Assembly (NCBI RefSeq): GCF_000153485.2
Contig: NC_018721.1
Coordinates: forward strand, 2,294,001-2,358,000
Direction of reading: 5' to 3'
Source: Psychroflexus torquis ATCC 700755
GTDB taxonomy: Bacteria; Bacteroidota; Bacteroidia; Flavobacteriales; Flavobacteriaceae
Length of the DNA stretch: 64,000 bases
Part shown: positions 9,499-18,013 of the stretch, one piece after another
Numbering within the stretch: position 1 is the stretch's first letter
How the letters are laid out: each line of letters begins with the position of its first letter
Position numbers and translations under genes: made by a program
Notes under the pieces: model-generated
Told to the model about the DNA's origin: nothing
Databases searched by the model: none
The model's input: the letters and a program-made list of their open reading frames with translations, nothing else

Positions 9499-9506
9499 CA
9501 AAAATA
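9499..9506 (-). promoter_or_regulatory. -7 element TATTTTTG for the lipoprotein gene
   Basis: TAnnTTTG on the minus strand, 33 bases upstream of the ATG at 9465. It abuts the divergent greA -7 element. Confidence 0.5.
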
Positions 9507-9507
9507 T

Positions 9508-9515
9508 TATATTTG
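9508..9515 (+). promoter_or_regulatory. -7 element TATATTTG for greA
   Basis: TAnnTTTG on the plus strand, about 60 bases upstream of greA and one base from the divergent -7 element, so the two polymerases would compete for the same site. Confidence 0.5.
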
Positions 9516-9574
9516 TAGTATAGGATCTCGAAATATTCGGGATTCTTTTTTTGTTATATATAAACGTAGGAATT

Positions 9575-10051
9575 ATGAGTAAAGTATCGTACTATACAGA
9601 AGAAGGATTGAAAAAGTTGAGAGCTGAGTTTGAACAACTTAGAGATGTCGAGCGTCCAAAAGCTTCACAAGATATAGCTGATGCAAGGGATAAAGGTGAT
9701 CTAAGTGAAAATGCTGAATATGACGCCGCAAAAGAAGCTCAGGGTATGCTTGAGATGAGACTAGCAAAGCTTGAACAAGTCGTGGCTAACGCAAGGGTGA
9801 TTGATGAGTCTCAATTGGATACTTCAAAAGTGTTGATCCATAGTAAAGTGAGGTTGAAAAATGTGAAGATGAATCAGGAAATGACCTATAAACTGGTAGC
9901 TCAAAGCGAAGCCGATTTAAAAGCGGGAAAAATTTCTGTAGACTCTCCAATTGGTAAGGGTTTACTTGGAAAAGAGGCGGGAGATACCGCTGAAATTGAA
10001 GTGCCTAGTGGGAAGATTACTTTTGAAATTCTTGAGGTCTCAAGAGATTAA
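9575..10051 (+). CDS. greA: Transcription elongation factor GreA
   Basis: Stimulates RNA polymerase to cleave backtracked transcripts. The N-terminal coiled coil carries the acidic tip motif ARDKGDLSENAEYDAAKE at about residues 39-56. The C-terminal FKBP-like domain ends with SPIGKGLLGKEAGDTAEIEV. The protein is 158 residues, the usual GreA length. The ATG at 9575 (MSKVSYYTEEGL) is preferred over a start at 9551, which would add eight unconserved residues. A GTAGG stretch precedes it. Confidence 0.95.
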   Translation: MSKVSYYTEEGLKKLRAEFEQLRDVERPKASQDIADARDKGDLSENAEYDAAKEAQGMLEMRLAKLEQVVANARVIDESQLDTSKVLIHSKVRLKNVKMNQEMTYKLVAQSEADLKAGKISVDSPIGKGLLGKEAGDTAEIEVPSGKITFEILEVSRD

Positions 10052-10063
10052 TAAATAGTAGAC

Positions 10064-10813
10064 TTATTCAAAAATAAGCTGACCTGTATAAAACGCCTCT
10101 ACATCAATATGTGGAGGCGTTTTTGTGCTGATGAGATTACCAGATGAGCGAATTTCCCCTTCCAAGCGCTGGATTGGAGTGACTACTGCATTTTTAAAAG
10201 ACCGATGGAAAAAGGTAACAACCTCAGCTTCTAGTTGGCGAGCTGAAACGGTACCCGAACCAGAAAACGTACCAAAGTTGAGACGTTCAGTTTTTCCGCT
10301 TAATTTAAAGTCCGATATTCCTGAGCCTGTTATGTTTACTAAAGAATTATCAACCTCAATTTTGAAGTTACCCAAGCTTAAGGCTTCAGTATCATTGAAA
10401 TCTTCAGACACCAACGAGAGCTTTTCAAACTCTAACATATTTGTACTGATCACATCAAATTGAGAAGAATTTCTGACGTAATTCAGACTTGAGCTTTTGA
10501 GCTTTAGTACTATAGGTGGTTCAGAAAAACCAGTACTACAAAGCCCCTCGACTTTAAACTCAAACTCATTGCCGTTTTGAATAATTTCTAATTGATCTAA
10601 ATGGTGTTTTCTCCCCATAATTTCCAAACTCTCCTCTGTAGTAAAGGTAATTTCAAGGCTTATATTTTCTCTGATGGTAATTTGTTCCAATCCAGAAATG
10701 TCTAAGATTTGCGTTTCAGTTTTACCACTTCCCCGAAGACAATCCTTTGTAGAATCTATATCACAAGAATTGAGAAAGAAAGTAAAAATTAATATGGCGA
10801 TATATTTTTTCAT
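10064..10813 (-). CDS. DUF2807 (GIN-domain) lipoprotein
   Basis: A lipoprotein signal (MKKYIAILIFTFFLNSC, Cys17) precedes a right-handed beta-helix-like DUF2807 domain. It has the typical opening (ILDISGLEQITIRENISLEI) and repeated short strands rich in Ser, Gly and Asn. Such proteins sit in the envelope and are described as putative adhesin heads; no enzymatic residues are evident. The 3' end is convergent with greA, and the greA terminator hairpin lies inside this coding sequence. Confidence 0.78.
   Translation of the reverse strand: MKKYIAILIFTFFLNSCDIDSTKDCLRGSGKTETQILDISGLEQITIRENISLEITFTTEESLEIMGRKHHLDQLEIIQNGNEFEFKVEGLCSTGFSEPPIVLKLKSSSLNYVRNSSQFDVISTNMLEFEKLSLVSEDFNDTEALSLGNFKIEVDNSLVNITGSGISDFKLSGKTERLNFGTFSGSGTVSARQLEAEVVTFFHRSFKNAVVTPIQRLEGEIRSSGNLISTKTPPHIDVEAFYTGQLIFE
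10090..10125 (+). terminator. greA intrinsic terminator embedded in the opposite gene
   Basis: A 13-bp stem with one G-U pair (AAAACGCCTCTAC / GTGGAGGCGTTTT) and an 8-base loop is followed by further T. It starts 38 bases after the greA stop but lies within the last codons of the convergent DUF2807 gene. Confidence 0.75.
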
Positions 10814-10862
10814 CTATGCCTGTTGGTGCTGTACATTTCTTTTAAATGTCCATAATGGATTT

Positions 10863-11963
10863 TTATAAGCGTATTCCTATTCCATATTCTATAGCCTCTG
10901 CTTTAGAATAATGCGTTTTGAGTAAAAGTGAAACATAAAAATTCTCTGTGATATAGCGTCTTAAGCCAACTTTTAAATATTCCCTATCCAGATAATCAAC
11001 TGGATAATAGATATAGTAACCCACCTGAGAAAGTACACTCCATTTGCCTAAATAAAGCTCATGACCTAAAAATAACCCAACTCTCCTCCAATCTTCATCT
11101 CCTTGGAAGCTATTTTCTTCTTGAAATGCGACGGCCCTATAGTTAATAAATGTTTTTACTGACGGGGTGAAGAATACATCTAACCCAAATCGTATCCCAC
11201 TTCGGTGAGATAGTCTCTTATTCACGGAAGTAGTTAACGTGAGAAAAGCTTCATTGGATTCTCCCCAAATTCCACTATCATTTGCTCCTGTTGCTACCAA
11301 AAGATCCCAAGACCATCGTTTTGAAACAGGTTCTAAAACACTCGTTTTATATTCCTTTTCAGTTTGATGGAAGTCGTAACTCAATCCAGCTTGAAAGCCA
11401 TAATTGTTGGTGCTGGTATTTGGCGATTTTGTTTTCCCATTGGAGTAGTGAACAAGAAACGTCCCAAACTTAAAGTCAATAGGTGAATTGAAAATATTTT
11501 GAAAGCGATACTCTAAACCAAATAAAATAGAACCTGTAAACGTCGAGCCATAAGCTGTATTTCTTGGGTTGGTTAAAGGATCGTATGAGTTGGGAATATA
11601 GCCTGCTCCAAGCCCAGCTTTTAAGCTTAGTTTTCTGTGCCAAAAAAAGAATTTATACTCTCCATGAAGGCTGTAGACCTTACCGAGCTCTGGCGAACCC
11701 ATGTCTTGGATGAGTAAAGAGGCACCATAACTAGGGTAATTAAAGAGCTGTTGCCAATTTTCCTCTCCAAACGTTTCTCGTTCCCAAGAAAATAAAACAC
11801 CCTGAGTTGGCCCTTGGATAAGATGCAAGATTTGTGGACTATGCCTCATAATTTTTCCATACAAATAATCTATATGGAATACATCTGAGTTCTTTTTCTC
11901 TTGGGCTAAACCAATGGTTAAGAATAATAGGAAGGAAAAAGTTAAGCCGGACTTTGAATTCAT
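10863..11963 (-). CDS. PagL-like acyloxyacyl hydrolase / lipid A 3-O-deacylase family protein
   Basis: Outer-membrane beta-barrel protein predicted to remove an acyl chain from lipid A. There is a signal peptide (residues 1-20), then alternating amphipathic strands with many aromatic girdle residues, ending in a typical barrel C-terminus (YGIGIRL). The PagL catalytic His-x-Ser is seen as FLVHYSNGKTKSP near residue 170, followed by NNYGFQAGLSYDF. At 366 residues it is longer than proteobacterial PagL, as is common in Bacteroidota, where activity has little direct proof. It is transcribed in the same direction as the DUF2807 gene and about 50 bases upstream of it. Confidence 0.72.
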   Translation of the reverse strand: MNSKSGLTFSFLLFLTIGLAQEKKNSDVFHIDYLYGKIMRHSPQILHLIQGPTQGVLFSWERETFGEENWQQLFNYPSYGASLLIQDMGSPELGKVYSLHGEYKFFFWHRKLSLKAGLGAGYIPNSYDPLTNPRNTAYGSTFTGSILFGLEYRFQNIFNSPIDFKFGTFLVHYSNGKTKSPNTSTNNYGFQAGLSYDFHQTEKEYKTSVLEPVSKRWSWDLLVATGANDSGIWGESNEAFLTLTTSVNKRLSHRSGIRFGLDVFFTPSVKTFINYRAVAFQEENSFQGDEDWRRVGLFLGHELYLGKWSVLSQVGYYIYYPVDYLDREYLKVGLRRYITENFYVSLLLKTHYSKAEAIEYGIGIRL

Positions 11964-12158
11964 TTATAGGATAACTAATTATCACAAATTTAAACTTTTT
12001 TGATGAGGTGTATGGATATGAGGTTAGGGATCGAAATGAAAAGCGGATGAAAGAGTTGAAATTGAAACAATTTATATTTAAGTGTTAAAATTAAATTTTT
12101 TAAGTAGGATATTTTAAGATCTAATTGTTTTATTAATGTAGATCCAAGATAGACTATT

Positions 12159-15100
12159 ATGAAAACAAAATTAACTTACCTCCTTTTATTGAGCATCATT
12201 AATATTTGTCTTGTTCGATCACAAGACTTAGAAATTGGTTCTCCTGTGAATCTTACCGAATGTTTTCAATTTCCAATAGAGGGATTTGATTTGACCTTAA
12301 ATGATGGCAACGTATTAAATGGATTATCACCAAATACCTTTAGCGTGTATTATTTTGATAATCAAGCAGACTCCAATAACAATAGTATTTCTAACGCTAT
12401 TTCTACCCCAGAAAATTATTCTACTGGAAGTTTTGATTTAGCTCAAATTTGGGTGAATGTAGTCGAAAATGCTAATGAGAGTAACTTCGGTAATTCTACA
12501 TTTCTTTTAATCAGTATCGATGTGCCAGTGGCTAACAATCCAGGACTTACTAGCCTTTCAGGAAACTTTTATGTGAATGATTGCGATGCTGGCGATACTT
12601 TTGATTTAACCCAACTTAACGCTAATGTTATAGGAAGTCAATCAGGTAATTTTAATATTACCTATTTTGAAAGTATAACGGATGCAAATAATAATCAAAA
12701 TGAGATTGTAAATCCTGAAAGCTTTCCCATAAACCCCCAAAATGGATCTGTTCAGAAATTTAGCTTAGTAGTGAGGATCGAATTTGATGATGCCACTTTG
12801 TGTTTTGATATAGCAGAATTTGAATTAAATACATATCAACAACAAGAAGATGATGTGGAAGTAATTGATTTGCAAGTGTGTTCAGGGAGCTCTGGACAAA
12901 TATTTGTAGATTTAGATGATGCGTTAGTTGTCAATAATCCAGATCTTCCTTTGATACCCGGTTTTACGGAATTCACTATAATCGATAATGGAGGGAATAA
13001 CATTTCATTTCCAAATTTTGAAAATCAAGTTATTCTTAATTCATATAACCCATTTACAGTAGAAGTTAGTTATGTTGTTGGCTTATCTGTTATAGGCTCC
13101 TCTTTTGATAATTGTACCCTTACAGAAATATTTACAGTGTTCCCAAGCTATACTCCACAGGTTCAAGACATCACCGATATCATTGCGTGTTCTGCTGAAA
13201 ATGAAGAAGCTATATTTGATCTAACTATAAATAATGCTCTAGCCATAGGAGACCAAACAGGAAACTTTACTATTTCTTATCATTTCACTTTAGCCGATGC
13301 CAATGCAGGTACGAATTCTGTAACGGATTCTGGATTAGATCCAACAGCATTTCCTTTAAATGATTTTGAGCAATTTTTATTTTTAAGAATTGAAAATACA
13401 GATGGAACAGAATGCTTTTCTGTTGGATTTTTCTTCCTTCAGGATGCTGATAATTTAATTGCACTTCAACCAGAAAACACCAACTTCTGTTCTTTTATCG
13501 GTGAAGATAATCTAACAATTGATTTAACCGCTTTTGATGCAGATGTAAAAGGAAGTCAGGATGATATCAACTTAATAGTAACGTATTTCCAAGAGGATGT
13601 AAGAATCGATACTCCTTCGGCTTTCACGATTAATACTGGAAATACAACAATAACCGCAGTATTATCTCTCGACATCTTTACCAGTTGTTTCGATGAAGTT
13701 AGTTTTGATGTTTCCTTGAATTCAACACCTGCAATCAGTAATTTATTGGATTTAGAAGTTTGTACTGATTTTGATTTTAGTTCAACTTTCGATTTGAGTC
13801 TAAATATTTCTGAGGCCATCGGTAACCAAGTAGGAGACTTTGAAGTTTTCTTTTTTAACTCACTTGAAGAGGCAGAAAACAACGAAAATTCTTTGCAAGA
13901 GCAGGGAATTGATGTAGAAAACTATCCGGTAGATTCTTCAGTAGAAACGATTTTTGTACGCATTCAAAATGAAAATTCAGAGTCTTGTTTCAGCACCTCT
14001 TCTTTTGAACTGAATTCCTTTCCAATTGAAATTAATCCTCTGGTTAATTTAACTAACTGTAGTGATCAGGATAGTGTCAACGCTATTTTTGATTTAACTG
14101 AAAATGAATCTTCTGCTTTACCAGATGAGGCCGACCTCACTGATTATTTCTTTTCTTACTTTGATGAAAACGACGAGCTAATAACGTCTCCCGAGGCCTT
14201 TGAAACTTTTGTAAGTCAAGAGATTAAATTAGAAATTGCCAGCAGTACTAATCCAGCTTGTGTAGTCGAAGGCTTTTTTAATATTGGTATTTTTGAAACT
14301 CCAATGGTTGTTAATTTATTGGATTTAGAAGTTTGTACTGATTTTGATTTGAGTTCAACTTTTGATTTGAGTTTAAACATTCCTGAAGCCATCGGCAACC
14401 AAGTAGGAGACTTTGGAGTCTTCTTTTTTAACTCACTAGAAAATGCAGAAAACAATGAAAAATCTATACAAGAGCAAGGAATTGATATAGAAAACTATCC
14501 GGTAGATTCTTCATCAGAAACGATTTTTGTACGTATTCAAAATGAAAATTCAGAGTCTTGTTTCAGCACTTCTTCTTTTGAATTGAATTCCTTTCCAATT
14601 GAAATTAATCCTCTTGTTAATTTAACTAACTGTGGCGATCAGGAGGATGGTAACGCTATTTTTGATTTAACTGAAAATGAATCTTTTGCTTTACCAGACG
14701 AGGCCGACATCACTGATTATTTCTTTTCTTACTTTGATGAAAACGATGAGCTAATTACATCTCCCGAGGCCTTTGAAACTTCTGTAAGTCAAGAGATTAA
14801 ATTAGAAATTGCTAGCAGTGCTAATCAAGCTTGTGTAGTCGAAGGCTTTTTTAATATTGGTATTTTTGAAACTCCAATGCTTGTGAATTTAGTAGATTTA
14901 GAAGTGTGCACTGATTTTAATTTTAGTTCAACTTTTGATTTGAGTCTAAACATTCCTGAAGCCATCGGTAGCCAAGTAGGAGACTTTGGAGTCTCCTTTT
15001 TTAACTCACTTGAAGAGGCAGAAAACAATGAAAATTCTTTACAAGTGCAGGGAATTGATATAGAAAACTATACAGTAGATTTTTTAGCAGAAACGATTTT

Positions 15101-15713
15101 TGTACGCATTCAAAATGAAAATTCAGAGTCTTGTTTCAGCACCTCTTCTTTTGAATTGAATTCCTTTCCTTCGGAAGCTAACGATATAGAAAATATAACC
15201 GAATGTTTAGACTCAGAAACAGGTATAGCACTATTTGATTTGTCCGATATTCCTAATTTGGTCACCACTAGTTCAGAGAACTTAACTCAACTCACAGTTA
15301 ATGTGTTTACAGCTTCAGATGAGCTGGTTGATATCAATGAATTATATGAAGCTACAAGTTCTGAAACCCTACAAATTGAAGTCATAAATACGGCTAATCC
15401 TACTTGTGTGGAATTTACTTCCGTATTTTTAGAAGTGCCAAATCCAAACGATGAAAATTGTACTCTAGGGATAACAACAGAAGAAGGTTTAGTTCTTGAA
15501 GTGTATCCCAATCCTTTCACTAATACTCTGAATATTTCTTCTCAACAGCCTATTCAGCAAGTGAATATTTATAATATCCAGGGGAAAATAATTTCTAAGA
15601 TTAGTGGGAATAGCTTAGAATTTTTAGATGTAAGCAATTTGTCATCGGGTGTTTACTTAATACAATTTAGTAGTTCAGAATTGAGTGTTACCCAAAAACT
15701 TATAAAACTATAG
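12159..15713 (+). CDS. Large repeat protein secreted by the type IX system
   Basis: A 1184-residue extracellular protein. A signal peptide (MKTKLTYLLLLSIINICLVRS) is followed by roughly ten beta-rich modules of about 95-100 residues, each with a conserved Cys pair and phrases such as 'FDLT', 'FFNSLEEAENNE' and 'SESCF'. The end carries a T9SS type A sorting domain (YPNPFTNTLNIS ... GVYLIQFSSSELSVTQKLIKL). The composition is acidic, Asn/Ser-rich and poor in Lys, typical of exported adhesin-like proteins. No catalytic motif is seen. The modules from codon 528 onward are nearly identical copies (see the repeat entry). It is probably a cell-surface adhesin or spacer. Confidence 0.8.
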   Translation: MKTKLTYLLLLSIINICLVRSQDLEIGSPVNLTECFQFPIEGFDLTLNDGNVLNGLSPNTFSVYYFDNQADSNNNSISNAISTPENYSTGSFDLAQIWVNVVENANESNFGNSTFLLISIDVPVANNPGLTSLSGNFYVNDCDAGDTFDLTQLNANVIGSQSGNFNITYFESITDANNNQNEIVNPESFPINPQNGSVQKFSLVVRIEFDDATLCFDIAEFELNTYQQQEDDVEVIDLQVCSGSSGQIFVDLDDALVVNNPDLPLIPGFTEFTIIDNGGNNISFPNFENQVILNSYNPFTVEVSYVVGLSVIGSSFDNCTLTEIFTVFPSYTPQVQDITDIIACSAENEEAIFDLTINNALAIGDQTGNFTISYHFTLADANAGTNSVTDSGLDPTAFPLNDFEQFLFLRIENTDGTECFSVGFFFLQDADNLIALQPENTNFCSFIGEDNLTIDLTAFDADVKGSQDDINLIVTYFQEDVRIDTPSAFTINTGNTTITAVLSLDIFTSCFDEVSFDVSLNSTPAISNLLDLEVCTDFDFSSTFDLSLNISEAIGNQVGDFEVFFFNSLEEAENNENSLQEQGIDVENYPVDSSVETIFVRIQNENSESCFSTSSFELNSFPIEINPLVNLTNCSDQDSVNAIFDLTENESSALPDEADLTDYFFSYFDENDELITSPEAFETFVSQEIKLEIASSTNPACVVEGFFNIGIFETPMVVNLLDLEVCTDFDLSSTFDLSLNIPEAIGNQVGDFGVFFFNSLENAENNEKSIQEQGIDIENYPVDSSSETIFVRIQNENSESCFSTSSFELNSFPIEINPLVNLTNCGDQEDGNAIFDLTENESFALPDEADITDYFFSYFDENDELITSPEAFETSVSQEIKLEIASSANQACVVEGFFNIGIFETPMLVNLVDLEVCTDFNFSSTFDLSLNIPEAIGSQVGDFGVSFFNSLEEAENNENSLQVQGIDIENYTVDFLAETIFVRIQNENSESCFSTSSFELNSFPSEANDIENITECLDSETGIALFDLSDIPNLVTTSSENLTQLTVNVFTASDELVDINELYEATSSETLQIEVINTANPTCVEFTSVFLEVPNPNDENCTLGITTEEGLVLEVYPNPFTNTLNISSQQPIQQVNIYNIQGKIISKISGNSLEFLDVSNLSSGVYLIQFSSSELSVTQKLIKL
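13740..15170 (+). repeat. 573-bp tandem repeat, 2.5 copies, inside the secreted repeat protein
   Basis: Copies start at 13740 and 14313, with a half copy from 14886 to about 15170. The period is exactly 573 bp (191 codons), so the frame is kept. Each full copy encodes two modules beginning NLLDLEVCTDF and NPLVNLTNC. Differences between copies are few and include synonymous ones, which indicates recent duplication. Confidence 0.92.
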
Positions 15714-15721
15714 AGTTGTCA

Positions 15722-15904
15722 CACCAAATTAAATTTATAATGTCGTGTAGTAAATTGAATCATACTGCGACTTAGTTCACCGCAGGTTTTTTGATTGATC
15801 GAAGTTAAAAATAATTAGAATAGCCTTAGATACGGTAATTATTTTTAATAAAAATCAAGCGAAAAAGAAACGATTTATTGCGACATTATAGGTTTAAAAT
15901 GGCA
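15722..15904 (+). mobile_element. MITE copy 1 (left arm only, degenerate ends)
   Basis: About 183 bp between two convergent genes. It begins ACCAAATTAAATTTATAATG and ends with GCGACATTATAGGTTTAA...TGGCA, matching the other four copies over the core (GAATAGCCTTAGATACGGTAATTATTTTT). It keeps the left arm containing GCAGGTTTTTTGATTGAT but lacks the matching right arm. Confidence 0.8.
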
Positions 15905-15928
15905 TAAGTAGACTGCCTACAAAATCCA

Positions 15929-16741
15929 CTAAAGTGTTTTAATTAGCTCACCAAATAACTTGACAAGTCTTGGTTCGGCCCTAGTAGCAGTGGCGATGAT
16001 CTCTTCCACGTTGAAGGGCTGTAAATGATCGGGGTCACACTCGTCTGTCAAGACAGAAATAGCCGAAACAGGAAGCTTTAAGTGGTTAGCCACAATAACT
16101 TCGGGGACCGTGCTCATGCCCACGGCATCTGCTCCAATGAGACCAAGATACCTATATTCTGCTCGGGTTTCTAGCTGAGGTCCTACCACAGAAGCATATA
16201 CGCCTTCATATAAGGTGATCCCTAAAGTTTTAGCTGCTTTTAGAAAGCTTGTGTTCATATCTTTATCATAAGGAGCTGACATGTCTACGAAGCGTTCACC
16301 TAGCTTAGAAACACCTTTAAAGGCTAATGGAGATCCTCCTTGAAGGTTAATATGGTCATCGATCAGCATCAACTCTCCCTTCTTAAAGGTTTTGTTGATC
16401 GCGCCAGCAGCATTGGAAACCAATAGTTTTTCGATTCCTAATTCTTTCATGATGCGGACGGGATACGTGATATCCTGTAAAGAGTAGCCCTCATAAAAAT
16501 GAAAGCGGCCTTGCATCACGACTACTTTTTTCCCGCTTAGTGTCCCGTAAATGAATTTGCCTTGGTGAAATTCTACTGTAGCAGTAGGAAAATGCGGGAT
16601 ATGGTTATAACTGATTTCGATTTCTATATCTATGTGTTCTACAAGTTTACCTAAGCCTGTGCCTAAGATGATTCCTACTTGTGGAGATTCGAAGCCTTTA
16701 TTTTTAAGGTAATTTACTGTTTTCTCTAATCTATCTTTCAT
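15929..16741 (-). CDS. punA: Purine-nucleoside phosphorylase (trimeric, PNP/MTAP class)
   Basis: Phosphorolyses a purine nucleoside to free base and ribose-1-phosphate in the cytosol. Motifs: IILGTGLGKL phosphate loop near residue 25, MQGRFHFYEGY near 76, SNAAGAIN near 108, and VGMSTVPEVIVANH near 208, with the base-specifying LTDECDP (usually 'Asn' in purine-specific enzymes of this class) near 236. At 270 residues the length is typical. It is the last gene of a three-gene unit with a TIGR04282 glycosyltransferase and a rhodanese, a neighbourhood also reported for arsenosugar synthesis clusters, where a phosphorylase would remove adenine from an arsenic-bearing nucleoside. Confidence 0.9.
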   Translation of the reverse strand: MKDRLEKTVNYLKNKGFESPQVGIILGTGLGKLVEHIDIEIEISYNHIPHFPTATVEFHQGKFIYGTLSGKKVVVMQGRFHFYEGYSLQDITYPVRIMKELGIEKLLVSNAAGAINKTFKKGELMLIDDHINLQGGSPLAFKGVSKLGERFVDMSAPYDKDMNTSFLKAAKTLGITLYEGVYASVVGPQLETRAEYRYLGLIGADAVGMSTVPEVIVANHLKLPVSAISVLTDECDPDHLQPFNVEEIIATATRAEPRLVKLFGELIKTL

Positions 16742-16753
16742 TATTGTATTTTT

Positions 16754-17368
16754 TTAATTCAAAAGCTTATAGGGAATGAAGTGATGAAATTTTTTATATT
16801 TTTTTAAATCATCAACGGTATCAATGTCGTTTTTTTCTTTGAGAAGTTGAAAAGATTTGCCCTTTAAATCGTGTAAGGTTTCTTTTAAAACAAGTTCTGT
16901 GCTCCAAGCTTTATCCTTAAAAGCTTCAGGGTGAAAAGCAGACATGCCCATTAAATAATACCCACCGTCTTCAGCTGGACCAAAGACTAAATCATGGGTT
17001 TCTAAAGCTTGAAAAGCATTATGAATATCGGAAACCTCAAGTTCAAATAAATCGCTTCCTACAATGCACACTTGTTTATAGCCTTTATGAAATCCCCATT
17101 CGAAGGCAGCTTGCATCTTTTTACCCAAGTGTCCTTGAGACTGAACTTGCTTTTGAAAATCCGCGTCGTTCCACAAATCATCAGTTTGAATGTTTTCTGA
17201 GTAAAAGACAACACAATCTTCCTTAAGCTTGCTTAGGACTTTAGCGGTATACTGAATTAATGCTTTGTAAACAGCTAATGTATTCTCATCGCCAATACTC
17301 ACAGCTAGGCGAGTTTTACATTTGCCGAGTTCTGGATTCTTCGCAAAAACAATGACTAATTGATCCAT
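16754..17368 (-). CDS. TIGR04282-family (DUF2064) glycosyltransferase
   Basis: GT-A-fold glycosyltransferase of the family named for arsenosugar biosynthesis. It opens with the nucleotide-sugar motif IVFAKNPELGKCKTRLA and carries the aspartate pair VGSDLFEL near residue 105. The signature FGPAEDGGYYLMG lies near residue 132, with NDIDTVDDL close to the end. Its start codon overlaps the stop of the rhodanese gene and it ends 12 bases before the phosphorylase, so the three are cotranscribed. No ArsM or ArsS gene is in the window, so the arsenic link is inferred from family and neighbours only. Confidence 0.85.
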   Translation of the reverse strand: MDQLVIVFAKNPELGKCKTRLAVSIGDENTLAVYKALIQYTAKVLSKLKEDCVVFYSENIQTDDLWNDADFQKQVQSQGHLGKKMQAAFEWGFHKGYKQVCIVGSDLFELEVSDIHNAFQALETHDLVFGPAEDGGYYLMGMSAFHPEAFKDKAWSTELVLKETLHDLKGKSFQLLKEKNDIDTVDDLKKYKKFHHFIPYKLLN

Positions 17369-17874
17369 TAATATACCTTTTGTCCACGCTCTAGAAACTC
17401 ACCCCAAAACCTATCGTAGGCATGAATTTTCTGAGTGCTATTATTTTTGTGGTCATAGATTTTATAACCCTTATTGAACCATTCGAACATCCCCCCGTAA
17501 AGGTTATAGACATTTACGTAACCTTCTTTTTTTAGCTTTTCACCAATTTGTTCGGACCGGACGCCTATGGAGCAATATACCACAAGAGTGTCTTGGGTCT
17601 GAATTTTATCTTGAATAGAGGTCATTTCAAAATTGCCGTAGCCTACAAAAATCGCATCCTGTAGATGACTTATTTCATATTCTGAAGTTTCTCTGGCATC
17701 TAAGAGTTTCACTTCTTTATTTCCCTCTATCAAAGCTGCTAACTCCTCCACAGATAGATACTCAACTGTGTTAGAATTATACTTGTCTATTGCTTCCCTT
17801 ATAGAGTTTTGAGAAATCCCAAAAAATGGAACCCCTCCCAATACGCTGCATAAAATAAAAACTTTATAATTCAC
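17368..17874 (-). CDS. Exported single-domain rhodanese-like protein
   Basis: A hydrophobic N-terminus (VFILCSVLGGVPFFGIS) looks like a cleavable signal, so the protein is probably periplasmic. One rhodanese domain follows: LLDARETSEYEISHLQDAIFVGY, then the active-site loop VVYCSIGVRSEQ, whose Cys would carry a persulfide, and NLYGGMFEWFNKG. The start is a GTG at 17874. It is the first gene of the unit with the glycosyltransferase and phosphorylase, 139 bases downstream of the kinase that ends the importer operon. Confidence 0.85.
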   Translation of the reverse strand: MNYKVFILCSVLGGVPFFGISQNSIREAIDKYNSNTVEYLSVEELAALIEGNKEVKLLDARETSEYEISHLQDAIFVGYGNFEMTSIQDKIQTQDTLVVYCSIGVRSEQIGEKLKKEGYVNVYNLYGGMFEWFNKGYKIYDHKNNSTQKIHAYDRFWGEFLERGQKVY

Positions 17875-18013
17875 CTCTATGTTTTTTGTCTAAATTTTTA
17901 AATCAGATCTTTTAAAATGTCCCTTTTGCTGTGTTTCACATGAGTATTACCCTATGAGTTGATTTTTATAATTTCTTTGTTACTGGTTATAAATCATTCT
18001 GTCTTTAGTGAAT

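Noticed and set aside
13556..15028. Three similar antisense reading frames (beginning MFSASSSELKKK or MFSAFSSELKKK)
   Set aside because: They are the opposite-strand shadows of the 573-bp repeats in the secreted protein; their similarity follows from the repeat and they show no start signals.
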